From NCBI RefSeq assembly GCF_018691265.1, contig NW_024881330.1, positions 17,380,886 to 17,444,885 on the forward strand: a DNA stretch of 64,000 nucleotides. The letters are read 5' to 3'. The notes beneath the pieces are model-generated. The model was given only the letters and a program-made list of their open reading frames with translations, ran no database searches and was not told the DNA's origin. This DNA is from Tyto alba (Eukaryota > Chordata > Aves > Strigiformes > Tytonidae). Of this stretch, positions 23,521 through 37,613 are shown piece by piece (the stretch's first letter is position 1; the number at the start of each line of letters is the position of its first letter). A program made the position numbers and the translations under genes.

Positions 23521-26500
23521 GGTTTTTTAAATAGACTTTCTGATCATGTGTGCAACAGTGTTCAATTATACATGTGTGTGGAAAATGCAAAAAAGAGAAC
23601 AGAGATTCAATACACACAAAACAGAATATACATGGAAATTCTTGTAAAACCTTTTCTTATGCCAGCACACCTTCCACTTTGCTTCCCACCTGTGCTCAAA
23701 GGAGTAACCAGTGTTAAAGAAAATAAAAAACAGTGGACAGCAGATGAAAAAAAAATGTGAAATTAGGCTCAGCCACCCTTAAAGTATAAGGTTTAACATC
23801 ATCTTAAGAAAAAAAGAGCTGTACTTCTCTTTTATTCCTTACTTTTATGAGGGAAAAATTAGTGACCATCTGTGCATTGGAATTACCAGACTTTTTGCAG
23901 TGAACTATATATAAATAGTTGGCTAGTGGTATCACAGGCCTTTGTGATGATTCTTTTAGAAAAATAATATAGATGAAAAACTCAGGAGATATCAAGGTAA
24001 GGTAATTGACAGAGTCTTCTCTAGGACCTATTTCAAACAAAAGATCAGTAAAATAACAAGCAGTTGTCCAGGAAAACTATCCATAAATTTCTGAAGTTAC
24101 GATTTTTATTCAAGACCTAGTCACACTTCAATCTGAAGTATAAAATTCACACCACAATCTTATGCAGCAAGAATAACTTTCTTGAAGAAACAGTCTGGAA
24201 AAATCACTCTGTCACAAAATTATCTGCTGGCAAATTAATTACATCTATTTCTTATTCTTTCTGGTTTTAATTTGTAAAACCTTAATGGTAAATAAAAATT
24301 AATGAAATGTAGTATATGAGACTGCATATTTTTTAATATTGTAAGTTAGATTGTATTTTCTTCCACTGAGAAAATCCCAATAAAACTAATGGATTTGAAT
24401 GGATACAGTAAGTTCATAATATGGCCTTATCTATCATAGATTGTAGTTTTAGATATGCAGTCCAAGAGCTGTAAAGTTTCTCTTTTTCTGTAGGAAATTT
24501 TCAGTCTGAAGAACAGCCCAAAATAAACCTTAGAGTATTTTGCTCTTCCAGAATGGCTGGAATTTTCTGGTGCTAAGGAAAAAGCTTGCAGGTGTGAAGC
24601 CTTTCATCCTAAAATTTCAATGTTGAATTTGAAAAGCCCTTTCCATTTTGTGAGTGCAGATGGGGGCAGAGGACCCAAAGCTTTTGTGGTTTGTAATGAT
24701 TTTATCTTTATATAAAAGCGAGAGATAGAGAGAATGAAAGCTACGGAGACTCAAACTGAATTACTGATTTAAAAATGAGATATGGGGAATGTGGAGTGTT
24801 CCAGTTCAGTATCCTGACTGTAAAATGAAGGGGAATATTTTAGGGATGAAATATTCTTGAACATACACACAGGTGATAAATAGAAACAGTCACATTTGGA
24901 CTTAAGTTAATAATTCACACTTGAACTATTCATCCTCTATTTTGCTCTCAAAGTACCTGTGAAAGACATCATATGCTAGGAAAAGGAGATTATGGTTACC
25001 ACATATATACAACTAGTTGTCCAGCTCCTGTTGGCATCTAAATGATCACCCTCATGACAACATGGTGTATTTCTGTATTACTTCATCAACAAGATATTCT
25101 TTATTTTTTATTCTTTCTGTATGTCTATTACATCAGTGAATTGATGTATTTTACTGAACATGTGTAAGTATTTCGTACAATTTCTGACTACATAATTTCT
25201 TTGTCATCTTCTGTCATTCAGGCCAATTACTCTCCTTTTAGATTTCTTTTATTAAATATTTCATGTATGTTAGAATTAGCATGCTCCTTTCTTTCAAAAT
25301 CTTATTCCCCTGTCTAGAAGCTCTTTGTTTAGACTTCTATTTTCTAAACTACATGGGCAAATCTTTCTTTATAATTCAGACTTGCAGAACCAGAATCATT
25401 TTGTTTGCCCTCTGCTGTACCTTTTCAATCTCAACAATGTACCTCTTATATTAAGAAGAATAAAATTGCATGTGATAAAAAAAATCAATTCAATTTTTAA
25501 ACCATTATCTAGGGACCAACATAAAGCACGTTATTAGCAGTGCATTTTTTCTTTGAAGCCAGCATCAGTTGTGGGATGAATTCAAGTCTCCCTCACTGCA
25601 ATAAAAGTAAATGGAGTATAATGGGCTAAGGTGTTATACCATACAAGCTTTTCAAGCTAAATTTTGTCTCACAGTCAAGTGAGCCTGACGTTACCATGAG
25701 TATATATAAGATTTACAATCAGTGCAAGCCCTAACAAGGATTGGAGGTCAAACCAAGAGAATCTGTGTAAAATTGAAGTAATTCATCAGCTATCTATTGT
25801 AGGTACCACTGGAAACACGTGTCATAATTAATAGTAGGTTTTAAAAGTGCCACATATATGCAAGGTGTTTCACAGAACAAATTAAGTCAGGAAAGTTTAC
25901 AATCTAAGATTATTCTGTGGCTTCAGTTATACTGATTCTTTGAGTTGAAATTTAAGTTTGTGCTTAATATTAATCCTTTTACTGCATTAGTCAAGTAACA
26001 TTCAGAATTGCAGAAAATTATAACAACCTAAAAGAGAAGAGAAAAAGAGGATCGAGAAAAAGACAATTAGATTATTCTACCACTGGTTCTTATTTCATTT
26101 TCATCCTTTCCTAAATATTGTAGTCTTACTGTTTCATGAAAATAGCAGAATTTATGTTGATGATGAATTAATCTAATGAGAAAACAATATAAAGATTGGA
26201 TCACTTCAAGTCTAGCCTGCTCTACTAGCTGAACAAATCAATGGTTGCGTTCCAACATATAATGACGTAATTTGTTTGTATCTTAAAATGAAATCTTCAA
26301 TGACCCACACTTTTTTTGTTGTTTTTTTTTTTTTGTTTTTTTGACAACAGTGCCATTAGATGGCACTCTGGGTAAAGTTGAAAAATTACTTTGTAAAGCT
26401 GCTGTAACTCAAGTATTTAATCAAGGAATAATAAAAGAGAAAATAGCAAATATGTCAAATGAAAAAATACTCATATTCATTATACTTTCAACAGTTTACA

Positions 26501-26630
26501 ATGAATATCAAAGAATTATTTAGATATTACATTTGAAAGCAACATTTTGCAGCACTTCAGGTTTGCTTTTTTTTCTTTTTTTCAGATGAGAGTTAATGAA
26601 TGCTCCCTATAAAGAAGATATACTAATTTG

Positions 26631-26652
26631 TTTTTTTTTTTTTTTTTTTTTT
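26631..26652. repeat. poly(T) tract
   Basis: Twenty-two consecutive T. Confidence 0.85.
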
Positions 26653-28231
26653 AAACTTGTTTTCAGCTTTCTATAGGAGATATTAAAGACAAAGCAAAGA
26701 ATATCAGTATCTAATAATGTAAGACAAGGATCTCACAACCTGAACTTCTAACAGTATTATTTACTGTTTGAAAAAACAAGATATCTCTTAGGCATGTGTG
26801 ACCATCTCATACATATATTATCTAAAATTGAAACCCTGAAACAATTTTGACTAATATCAAGCTTGGCTTTCCTTTACTTTGTATGTGTAAGTATTAGAGT
26901 ACAAGAAAAACATGTTTTTGAAATGATGTTTCAAGATGCTTATTTTTTTTTTTTTTCTTGACAGAAAAAGTCTCCATGTGAAAGAGAAGCAAGCAAAAAT
27001 TTTGGAAGTCAAAGCAGTCATTTATTTAAGGGGAAAATTCTGCTCCTAGAACTTCTAGGCCAGTCTATTTTTTCATCTGTGTCTACCACTTCAGTCATCC
27101 TACATCCTGGTGGATACAAACACAATAAAATGTTTAAGTAATGATACATAAATCTTTAAAAAAATGTCCTTTGACTCCAATCTTACCCTCAACAAACTTC
27201 AAGCAACCATGAAGCCAGTGGAATCCTGTGCAGTTGCAAAGGTACACTGATGCAGAGCTGGGTGAAGGTCTTAATTATTAAATTATTACCTGACTTGTTT
27301 CATATGCAAATTTAGATTGTCACAGTAAGAAAACCTTACACTTCAGAGGTTTAATTCTACTTTCAAGCTGTACTTAATAACTTGTTTTCACCCAGTATTC
27401 CAAAATGTTCCAACAGCTGTAGATTTAATCTCTAGACACCTCTATCCCAACTAAAGCATCAAACATATTGCAAGCAAATGCTGTGAATTCTAAATTAGGC
27501 TTTTTATCATGAACACTAGCTAATATGCTTCACTCTCTCTATAGTGTGAAGAAGAGCAAATGAAAGTTAAAGGGCTAGAAATGTCCTCCAATATGCATCT
27601 GCGGGCTAAAATATTCTCAGTATTCTGCTTCTTCTTCAACCATGTGAAGCTAAGCTACTAGAAAATCATATTTTGGAGGGTTTCCAAATTTTTAGGGTTG
27701 AGTTGTCAAAGAATTTGTCATGTGGACTTTCATGTGCTGAGGAGTTCCTTAGAAAATCTTTGGTAATTGATGATGGGAGAATGACACTGTATCTTAAACA
27801 TAAGATGAGGAAAAATTTAGCATGAATATAGTATCAGTATCCACTTACAGCATGATATATAACACTACCAGATAATAGTACTGGAAGATTAATTGATATT
27901 TCAAAACTGGTCCCTGAATTTTATACCTTGTTTCCATCACCACTGTTGATAAACATTAATTTCTTCTCCCTCCCTCCCACCAGTACATTGCCACAAGAAC
28001 TCCCATTCTCCAGGAACGATGGTCGTTTGATATTCAGCCACAGGTCTGAAACTGCCTTTCTTTCTGTGTGCAGCCTTCACAAATTATGTTGGGTCAATTA
28101 CCTGTACTGGGGGGAAATTTAAAAATTCTGCCACCACTAGGGCACTATAGGCTAAAGCCACGTCTTCAGTCATTCCCAGATGTTCGAGCTGAGGTGTGAT
28201 AGTGCTGTTATTCACTTTGTAAGTCTGTCTT

Positions 28232-28288
28232 AATAAAGTTAAGTATTAAAGAAATTAAACTAAAAAAAAACAAACAAACAAAAAAAAA
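28232..28288 (+). other. Polyadenylation signal plus A-rich tail, possible retroposed 3' end
   Basis: AATAAA at 28232-28237 is followed 23 bases later by an A-rich tract (28261-28288, A runs with CAAA interruptions). This is the arrangement left by reverse transcription of a polyadenylated mRNA. No coding remnant or duplication was found upstream, so a chance A-tract or a genuine polyadenylation site remain possible. Confidence 0.25.
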
Positions 28289-30128
28289 GGAAAAGTATTT
28301 CAAAAGGAAAGCTTTTAACAGAATTATCTTCTTGTTTAAAATCTAATAACATATATCTTCTGAGAGATTTATTTGTCCTTCTTCCTTTGCAATAGTCCCT
28401 TTGATGTCTTTTGTGCAGACCTGTTAGTATCTTGCCATTGACTATTATCAACACTGAAAGATTTGTTTAGAAGTAGATTTTCTTCAGCTATTTTTTTCTT
28501 TTTTATTGTCTATTTAAACAGTCAATTAAACTAAAACAATGTAGTCAATTCAGTAGACATTTCAGCAACTGGATTCATACAGATCTTTTGATTTAAATTT
28601 CTATATACAATTTCAGTTTCCTTGTCAATGGGAACTGTAGTCTCCAAATATATACAGTTATTTTCTCGATGTTTCAAGATTTCATCAGTGGGTGAATGAA
28701 CTAATTGAAATGTTACCTGTGTAAATCTGTCTGTTGTTTGGCTGCAAAATTAAATTCTGTGGAATATCAGTATTTTTAAGGATAAAATAAAAAATAACAA
28801 CAAAACAACTTTTGTTTCCTTGTTTGATTGGTTCATTTTCAAAAATCACCTTTTGTGGTGGAGGAGAAACGTGACTACAAAGATAGAGGAAGAGGAGAAA
28901 AAAAGGCCTTTGTCTGTGTATGAGGACACAAAATGACATGTTATACCTCATTTTAGATAGAAAACTTGAAGTTGTTTTCCACTGCAGTTCATCTAGATGG
29001 GATAACACAGAAAGATAGAACACTATGATCCACATGTCTGGTACAGAATATCTCAGAAGGAGGTGAACAGTAGGAAGGCAGCTACAATACACATTTCCAT
29101 GAAAGTATAACAGAAAGTGAAGCTTACTTCCATGGAATATGCTGACTATGGTGAATAAGTAGGTATATTAAGTGTCAGACAAAAGCCTTCTTAACTATGA
29201 AATTCTCCGAAGGTCTTTTATCTGGTCCCTACTTTTTTTATACATCTGATACAACTGCAGTTCCATATACCTTTACAGACCAAATAATACTGTGGTGTCA
29301 TCATGTTCATATCTGTATCTGTCCCCTATCCTTGTCCTTGCACTCACAGTAGGCTGTTATGGTCACTGAGGAAGATTTGGAAGAGGTGTAACAACAAGGC
29401 TTCCAGGGCCCTTAGCCCTTCTGCATCACTTCCCGCAACCCACTGAGCACATCAGCAACAATACCAAGAATGTTTTTCTAAGAAGCCTTAGATGTATTTT
29501 GTACAAAGTCCAAATGGATGCTCTTGATACTTTGCATAAATGAAAATGTAGAGTTACTATTAAACCCAGAAAAAGAAGAGTTTCAAATGGCTAACAGGAA
29601 CCAGCTAGATAATTTGTCTTTGTGTTCAGTGTATACAGCTGGAGTTTGTCTATAGTCTACAAAGGATGGCACAGTAGTTTGCAGTATATACACTTCTAAC
29701 TACTGACTGATGCTTCAAAAAAAAACTTATTTTCTGCTTTTCTTCTCCTTCATTTAGTTCAAACTTCTTTTCTCCTTTTTTTTCCGTGCTGATGGACATA
29801 TTAGAAGTCATTAATATGCTAAACAATCCCCTCTGGTATCTTCAAAAAAAAAGGCAGCATTTTATTATATTCAATCATATGGAGTAAACTGCAAACTGAC
29901 AAACCGTCTAGGGATGTCACAAATATTTACACCTACACTGCACAGAAAGTCAAATACTGTAGCTTTTTACTGTGTAATTTTAAAATGAGTGAATGTAGAA
30001 ATGAGTTATCAGCACTTGCTTAAGGAGATATATTTCATTGTCTTTCTCATCTTCAATGAAACTGTAAGACAATTGTCAAGATTTGATGGACATTTACTAC
30101 TTAATAAGTCTTTCTTAGGCAGGTGACA

Positions 30129-30161
30129 TAATCATCATCATCATCATCATTATTATTATTT
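30129..30161. repeat. (ATC)n/(ATT)n microsatellite
   Basis: About seven ATC units followed by four ATT units. Confidence 0.85.
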
Positions 30162-32309
30162 TAAAATACTGGTTATTATTACATAAAAATAAGTATTGCT
30201 ATATAATAAACAGTATTTCTGTAGTACCTGTGAATAGATTTCCTCAAAAGAAATAATTTAATTCCACACCAAAATTCAAGGTTTTGAATACATTTTCACT
30301 TTGTTTCAAGAAGAAAAAGAAAAAAAAGCAGCCCAGAAACAACAACAACAACAAAATAAAAATCAAAACCAACCAACCAGAAAACCATCTACAAAACAAA
30401 ACATGAGAGAAATGCAAAAAGAGTCCAAAATAACAAAAACTCTAAGGCATAATACACAGTCAAATGAGCAACTGGGCTACTACTGGTGTTGCTTACCATA
30501 CAGGACAGATTCCCATCTAAATTTTGCAAAACATCTTGCCCCTTTGTTTGTCTTACATTGCCACAAAAAGGAAAAGTTGTGGAAATGGTGAGAGTGACAT
30601 GATTTTAATAATAGCATTACTGGAAAATAGTACAGATTCAGCTTTCTACTGCTGCTATCTCTCTTCAAAGTAGTTTCAGTAGGTTGATTATCCAGACAGC
30701 TGGGAGGAATATTGATTATGTTCACCTGGTCAACAAAACTCACCTATACCCTGATTGAATGATCAGCAGGATTACATGTGTTGATAGACTAGCCAATTTA
30801 GAGGTTTTAGCTGCTTCCAAGCTGCTAAATAATCTGAATAGAAAATACAGTCTCTTAGCCATCATTAGGCCCAGAAATTACTTTATGCGTGGATACAGAT
30901 ACCAGTTACGTAACACAGAGACTGTTTCTCTATCTGATATGCAGAATGATGGCAACAGATGTTAAGGGACTGGGCCAAAGGAACTGAGGGAAAACAAAAA
31001 TCTTAGGATATATCTATATTAGAATTTAGTTCAGCCCTTGAGAAAAGGTTCTATAGAGAAAAACAAATGGTGCTGAACATCCAATATTCTACATCTGCGT
31101 TTCAGTTTCTGTTTTCTGTTCTTCAGATTAGGTGTTTACCCCATCCTAGGAGATGAATGTTCATTAATGTCAAAAATGTGTTAGGTGTGTTTCTGGGGTG
31201 AATCATCTGGTTTAGTTTCATCTAAGAGGAATCTAGTTTTTGAGCTCTAAGTCAGAACTGTAATGCAATCTGAAATCCAATGACTACGAACAGTAAGTAG
31301 ATTTGTTTTGCACTCTTAATCTAAACAATTTGTAGACACACTCTTAGGCATTAGGAATTGCTTATTCCTTTTCTCTGTTTTGTACAAGGTTTTTAGTCTG
31401 TACATACACAGTGCATTGAATGTCAATGAGTAGTGACTAATGGAAATATTTTAAGGTAAATCCATTAAGAATTAGCTTAGTCCTAGGATGAAATAAATCA
31501 ATTACTAAAAAACTTGTAGGTGATTATTTCAAAGATACAGGTTGTGAAAAGGGTGACTGAAATGTTCATTTGTCATTATCACCATTTGTTTCCTCATGAT
31601 GTATGGAGAAATGTAAAGAATGTGCAGATATTCTCTAAAGTTGCTGTATTTTTTAAGTGTGGGTGTTTCCTTCCACATATACTGTTTTGTTAATTAATTC
31701 TGGAATTCACAAAATGTGGTCAGTTTATTGAAGTTCTCTGAAATGATCTGAAGAATGTTCAACCTTAAATTCCTTGAAATACTGTAACATTTCAGAATTA
31801 AGCAGGTGAATATGGTGAGAATTGGCAGTCAACCATGTTTTATAATGGCAGAAACATGATTTTATTTTATCTCATTAAAGAAAACAAATTTATGTCAGCA
31901 TGTTTGAAACTTTAATTGAATCACTGCTGACATGAGTGTCACAAACCAGCTTAGTGTTGTGGGACTGTAATACCTTGCAATGTTTTGCAAGTGGAATGAC
32001 GGGAAGCTCCAAGAGGGTCTCCGAGGTCACAAGTACAAGGTTCATAAACAACCACAGCTGTTTCAAAGATGAACAGTGAGTGCTTCACAAGGATTTGCAG
32101 TGAAAAAAGGTTTTCACTTCACAACATAAGAGTATGCAGCTTCAGAAATTTTAATTAGGCAATATTAAAAGCTGTTTAAAGCTTAATAGAGACTTAAAAA
32201 TATGCGATCTGATCTTGTTTAATGTTCAAAAAAATCTTTTGAATTTGATAAGATGAAGATCATCACCAATACAGAATATGCTCCTATGAGCATTTTACTG
32301 TACAAGAGA

Positions 32310-32450
32310 AGTCAATATTATCCCCATGTTAATCTTGCAAGAATATGCACAAAGAGGTTAAGTGACTCCTTCATGTGCAAAATGAGAAGATAGGTGCAGA
32401 TAGATCATACTTAAATTCATTCTTACCGTGTTCACTGCACTGTGGCTTTT
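32310..32450 (-). mobile_element. MIR-like SINE remnant
   Basis: Plus-strand text 'attatccccatgtt', 'cacaaagaggttaagtgact', then 'gtgttcactgcactgtgg' is colinear with the reverse complement of MIR (attatccccatttt, cacagagaggttaagtgact, tgctctttccactacac). Best preserved of the ancient SINE traces in the window. Confidence 0.68.
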
Positions 32451-34329
32451 GGAATTACAACATCAGGGTGAGTTGTATAAAATTAACTAAGTCACCAAAA
32501 CCTCACCTAGGATTTGAGCCTTAACAAACATATCGCCAGTTTCAATACCTCCTTACTGGCAAATATTCTTTTCTCAGACAAAAGAAATATTAAAAAAAGG
32601 AAAGAAGTTGATAAAATTGCAATCTGATGTTTTCTAAATTCATCCCCTTTTGGAATCAAAGTGGTGTTGGTATTTCAACTGATATATGTTTTCAAAATAT
32701 CAAGCTAAACCATTCTGTTTAATCCATCCAATACAATGCTTAGGAAAGTCTTCCCCTTGCAAAAGTAGAAAAATAACCAAATGAGAAAATATCCTGAAAA
32801 ACTCATGAAAACGTGGAAGGGAAAGGAAATACTGTAAAAGAAAGGTGAAAAAAAACCAAATGAGTCAATGAGAGTATTTTACTTTCTTACCTGAAAATTT
32901 TTATACTCTTTATTCAGTATTTTCATTTCAGAAATACAGTTCTCTACCTGAGACATATACATATAAGCTTGTAGCTACTTGCAGTGCAAAATTTGGTATT
33001 TAAAAAAAAGATTTTTTTTTTTTTTTTTTAAGAAAATGGTCTTTTTCTGTAACCACAGTGAACTGGTTTTCTACATCTGAATCAATGCTACATTTTTACC
33101 AAGAGAAGAACTTACAGCTAATAAGAACATTTTCAGGACAGTGAATCAGGCAGAAAATAGACTAGAGAGGATCAGTAAGAAAAAAAAGAAAACAGAGTAT
33201 AAAATGTTGAGGTTGCAGAAGAATCGTACATGAAAATCTTTATTAACCATATCCCTTATTTCCCTTCCTTCTCTGTCAGACAGATCTGAGTTCCTAAATT
33301 TCCCTCTCTTTTTCAGTCTCCAGCACCAGCTCTGCGCACTCTCAAGTAATTTTCTTCAGTTGAAAATTCTCATTCAAGTTAATGGGATAAGTACAGGCAA
33401 CACTATGGACTTTAATTTAAGCACACTTGAAATAACTGTAAACATGTTAAGTAACTATAAGAATCCTTCTGGATGTATTAGTGCAGTAGGTGTGAACTGA
33501 GAACAGCAGTACAACCGAATATGACTTTTTTTAAAAAACTCTTAAGTTAAATCATGTATTTTTAACCCTAGCATCTCTATAGTACACTACAGATTACCAT
33601 ATGAACACAGCACTGAGGTCCTGTACCCAGAGGTACAGACTTTTTTCCTGATAAGGATGTCCAAGATCAATCACAGATGGGATCTAAGAACAGGTTTGAC
33701 TTTTATGTATGAGATGATAGTTGGGGAGAAAGGCCCAGGAGGTGGAGATGTGGACTGTTTGCTGAGTTCTTATTGTTAGATTTATCCTATAAAAGGTCAT
33801 TATTCAGCTCATATTTTAAACTCCCATTGAGTTCATCAAGGAAAGACCGGATGCCCAAGATCATTGTTACAAAAACTCTGTATTAGCTGCTTCTCATTTA
33901 CATCTGTTAGGTAGCATCAAATAAGAATGATATACTAAGTCTGGTGCTAGATGGTAGACAGCTAATAAAAATAAAATTCACAGATAAAGATGAGTAAAGT
34001 TTAATTACAATTACTTATATAAATTTATTATTTTATATTGTTAATAATTTTTTCAATATTATTTGGCAAAGATTTTCATTTAAGATATGATACCTATATT
34101 CTTAACAATATTAAAAGTCTATAGGCTAAAGAATTTACAGATTTTGATTCAAGTTATTTCATATTCTACCTTTTTAAACTTAAGTAATTTCAATTTATGT
34201 GCTAATTTTAATTGATAGATAACATTCATTTGGTAGGAATTGACAAGGCTTTTTCCAAGGTCACTCCTGTTCAACCTATATAGATTTAATATGACTAAAA
34301 AAAGATTGTATTACCTTGAACCTCAGTGG

Positions 34330-34560
34330 GAATGTAGAAAGAAGAAATTTTGTTTCTTAAGCTTACTTCTGTTGTTTATATTTTTGTTATTTAACAGCAA
34401 TAGTCATTGCAAAGGTTGCTGTCATGAGCAAAGTAAATTTGATTCAGCTGCTGCTAATCTTGTACAAACACAAAACTGCTAATTGAAAAGCTAATTATGA
34501 TGATGCAGTGATGAGAGGCATATTGGGCAGGATGACATAAAACACCTATTACAAACCAGA
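34330..34560. other. Candidate conserved non-coding element
   Basis: Repeat-free stretch with balanced composition inside AT-rich surroundings and clustered short motifs: 'gtcattgcaaaggttgctgt', 'gattcagctgctgctaatct', and paired homeodomain-type cores (gctaattgaaaagctaatta). This is only a texture-based guess; conservation cannot be judged from one sequence. Confidence 0.2.
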
Positions 34561-37139
34561 TAATATCCTTTGAAAATAGAAGTATTATAGATTGCTTTCC
34601 TGTGTTAAAGCAGGGCTATTAATGCTATCCTTTGGATGGTTGGCCATTGTTTTAAATCCAGAACTCTTAACAACAGTGTGGACTTCAAGTACTCATAACA
34701 AAATAGCTCAGAATGATAATGTATAGCTCAGCTCTATCAGAGTTGTATTTAATGGAAATGTTGAATAAACAAGAAAATGGGAGGCAGTATGAAGTGCTGA
34801 TAAATGCAAAGAATGAGAAGTCATCAAGCAAGAACTCTATTTCTGCTACAGTCACCAAATTTTTGGCAAGATACTGATTTGTGTTTGAACTATCAGCAGG
34901 TCAGGTATACAGGCATTTAAATCCTTTTCTATGCAGACATTTGTGAGAGTTCTCACTGGGTTACTGTGAAAGTCCATGCCAAAGCAGGACCTAGCTGCAA
35001 ATTTCCTTACATGGTGTGGTAATTACTGCACAAGCCTTTTTCCCACAGCATGCCACTTAACTATCTAGGTAACTCCATGGTAATATATATCAGAGAAAGA
35101 GTAGAAATGGAGACAAGGTTCTTTTTATTTAAATATTTTACAGACAATAAAAGAGGCTTCATAATTTAGATGTTATAAATAACCCACTGTACATGTGTAT
35201 TTTATTATGCCTAATTTCTTAAAATTTTCTTTAATAAACTTTTAACTCTGATAAAATGAAAAGGTTAAAAAATAGAACTGTAATATGTAGCCATATGAGA
35301 GACTAACTTTTAGACATAATATCTGAACTTAAGAGTGAGTATTACTTCTTGGCACAGCTTTACTGAACTTTCAACTAAAAGTTCCTTGTACTGTCTCATC
35401 TGGAAAAAAAAAATATTATTAAATCTTTTAACAAAGTCAAATAAGACTTTCTGTTTGTAGAGTCAGTAAAGTTACTTAGACATAATCTGCCACAAGAAGA
35501 ATCATATGACCACTGTGGACATTCTCATAAATCCACAAGTATTCTTCCTTTTAATTTGTCACAGATCAAATAAATATATTCTGAGATTTTTTATTGAAAA
35601 AAAAAATCTTTGCATAATGAATTTGACATAAAAACATCTGACAAAAATTATATTGTCATATGAAAAAATTGTGAATGATAGACATCTAGACAGAAATGAG
35701 AAAACGCAATTAAATCACTTTGTGAAAGTTGTGTAGGATTTGTATACCAAAGCATACCACATTTTCTTATGTGGACACAGTTCTCACTTATACCATCGTA
35801 AACTCGTGGTGATTCAGTAGCTACTGGTAGTAACAGAAAGCAGAAGGTAAACCAGATTCATACATGAAATTCAGGGTCTTTAGTTTTATACCATTTACAA
35901 ATACTTTACCCAAATTTATATTACAGTGTAACAGTTTCTTTGCACTGAATAATGCTATAGCAACTATTAGATGCATTCAGCTTTTCTGATAGAGGCATCA
36001 CAGTTTTACATAGGTTCACAGGTTGCATGCAATATTTTCACATCCCATGTTTTAGTAATAATATCTATTAGTCTATCAGAACTATGAATTACAGAGTCAG
36101 AGAACACACATCTAAGTACATTGCCAATATCTACAATTTCATTCCTCATCTGCAATTTAATCTTTAAGATTCAAAATGGGTATTTCCAAATCACCGTGTG
36201 ACAAATCCTGTACAATACTATCCATTAAATATATTTTATAAAATACTTCTGTGCATACGTCCTGACTTCTGCTATCCATAGATTTTTGTGAGGACTGAAT
36301 TTAGGATTTGGAGCTTGAGTTTTTCTAACCTGCTTGACATGGCTTTCATGCATTGTCCTGGTATGGAGGAGGTAACTCAGACCAAGTAGGTCAGAATCAC
36401 TGAGAACCGTCTCCCTCATCCAGCTTCCATAACCAAGCATGAAGGAAACCTCCAGGGCTGATAGATCTTTTCCTATACCTATTCTACTCTCATACAGAAA
36501 ACATTTTTAGGAGACCAATGTCAAAACTGATGAGACCTACAAGATATCTTCAGGAGCTGAAATAGATTCTCAAGGAGCTAGAAAGCCAGATGGGCAGATT
36601 TTGCTGGAAATAATTCACTTAGTCCTTCTGAAAGAATTAATGTCCTTAATTTAGATAACCCCCCCCCAAAAAAACTTGTATTACATATATTTTGCTTCTG
36701 TGAATTCTCACTGAATGTTTGACAGCTGTACAGAGCTAAGAAAATACATCATGATGGACACCTGTGAAAGAATACAACTATTCAAACTTGCTGATAGAAG
36801 ACCAAGTCAATCCAGTTTTCTAAGAAATACTTCTTTTAGCATATAAAATTTCATTAAATTATATGCGTTATACTAATATATTAATTGTTAGACCTCTTGA
36901 TCAAAGTTTTTTCCAAATATATCCTCTGTTCTGTCCTTGATGTAGGCACAAGAGTGCCAAACTCTAATGAAATTTGATTGAACTTTGATTAAGTTAATTG
37001 CATAGGGCTTTCAAATGCCAGCCTCAATAAAAGGACTGGATCTATTATCTTCAGTGGTGTCTAGACCAGTAAATATTTGTTCAGAATAACTCCAAATAAA
37101 AAAAGGCAAAAAAGAAAACTGTAGTCTCATTCTCTGGGG

Positions 37140-37179
<40 letters not shown>
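37140..37179. repeat. poly(A) tract, 40 bp
   Basis: Forty consecutive A, the longest homopolymer of the window. No retroposon body with a polyadenylation signal was seen on its left. Confidence 0.9.
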
Positions 37180-37182
<3 letters not shown>

Positions 37183-37577
37183 AAATCCAGTCTTTTTTGC
37201 CTAGGAGAAGTCTCTAAATTAAAGATTAAATCTAAAGCATTCATTTGTTAAGAGACAGATTTGCTGAACTGTGTTCAGTGACACCATAAGAAAAGTCAAG
37301 AAGATTGGTGAGAAACTGGAATTTATGCCTTATATTTCATAAAGTTCATCTCTTTCTGTAAAAAGCACTGAATTATTAGTGCTATGTTAGTAAGGTCAAC
37401 TGGGTCATCTGAACAGTCTCCTTGCTACTTAATAAATCACTTAATAAATGAGTGAATTTCATCACAGGTTCATTTATTTAGCTGGCCAGCAATTAACTGA
37501 TATCTAGGTAAGTAATAAGCTACGGGACTGTGTTGCCACAACCAAAAATATATTCAAACTGGCAATGAGTAGCTTTA

Positions 37578-37580
<3 letters not shown>

Positions 37581-37610
<30 letters not shown>
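37581..37610. repeat. poly(A) tract, 30 bp
   Basis: Thirty consecutive A, 400 bp from the 40-bp tract. Confidence 0.9.

Positions 37611-37613
<3 letters not shown>

Larger units (their letters stand above)
23521..32309. other. AT-rich single-copy DNA, no gene seen
   Basis: No supported gene over 8.8 kb. Features are homopolymers (T22 at 26631-26652 is the longest), an ATC/ATT trinucleotide run (30129-30161) and the A-rich tract at 28261-28288 described separately. The longest open frame (135 codons, minus, 28685-29092) has no domain and is within chance for this composition. Confidence 0.55.

Noticed and set aside
28685..29092. 135-codon minus-strand frame
   Set aside because: No domain or homologue recognised; a frame of this length is expected about once by chance in 64 kb of such AT-rich DNA on both strands.
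30301..30591. 96-codon frame rich in K and Q at its start
   Set aside because: The K/Q run is a translated A-rich and CAA-repeat tract; the rest has no features.
34240..34482. 80-codon frame with a hydrophobic stretch
   Set aside because: The hydrophobic run is a T-rich tract; kept only as part of a candidate non-coding element.
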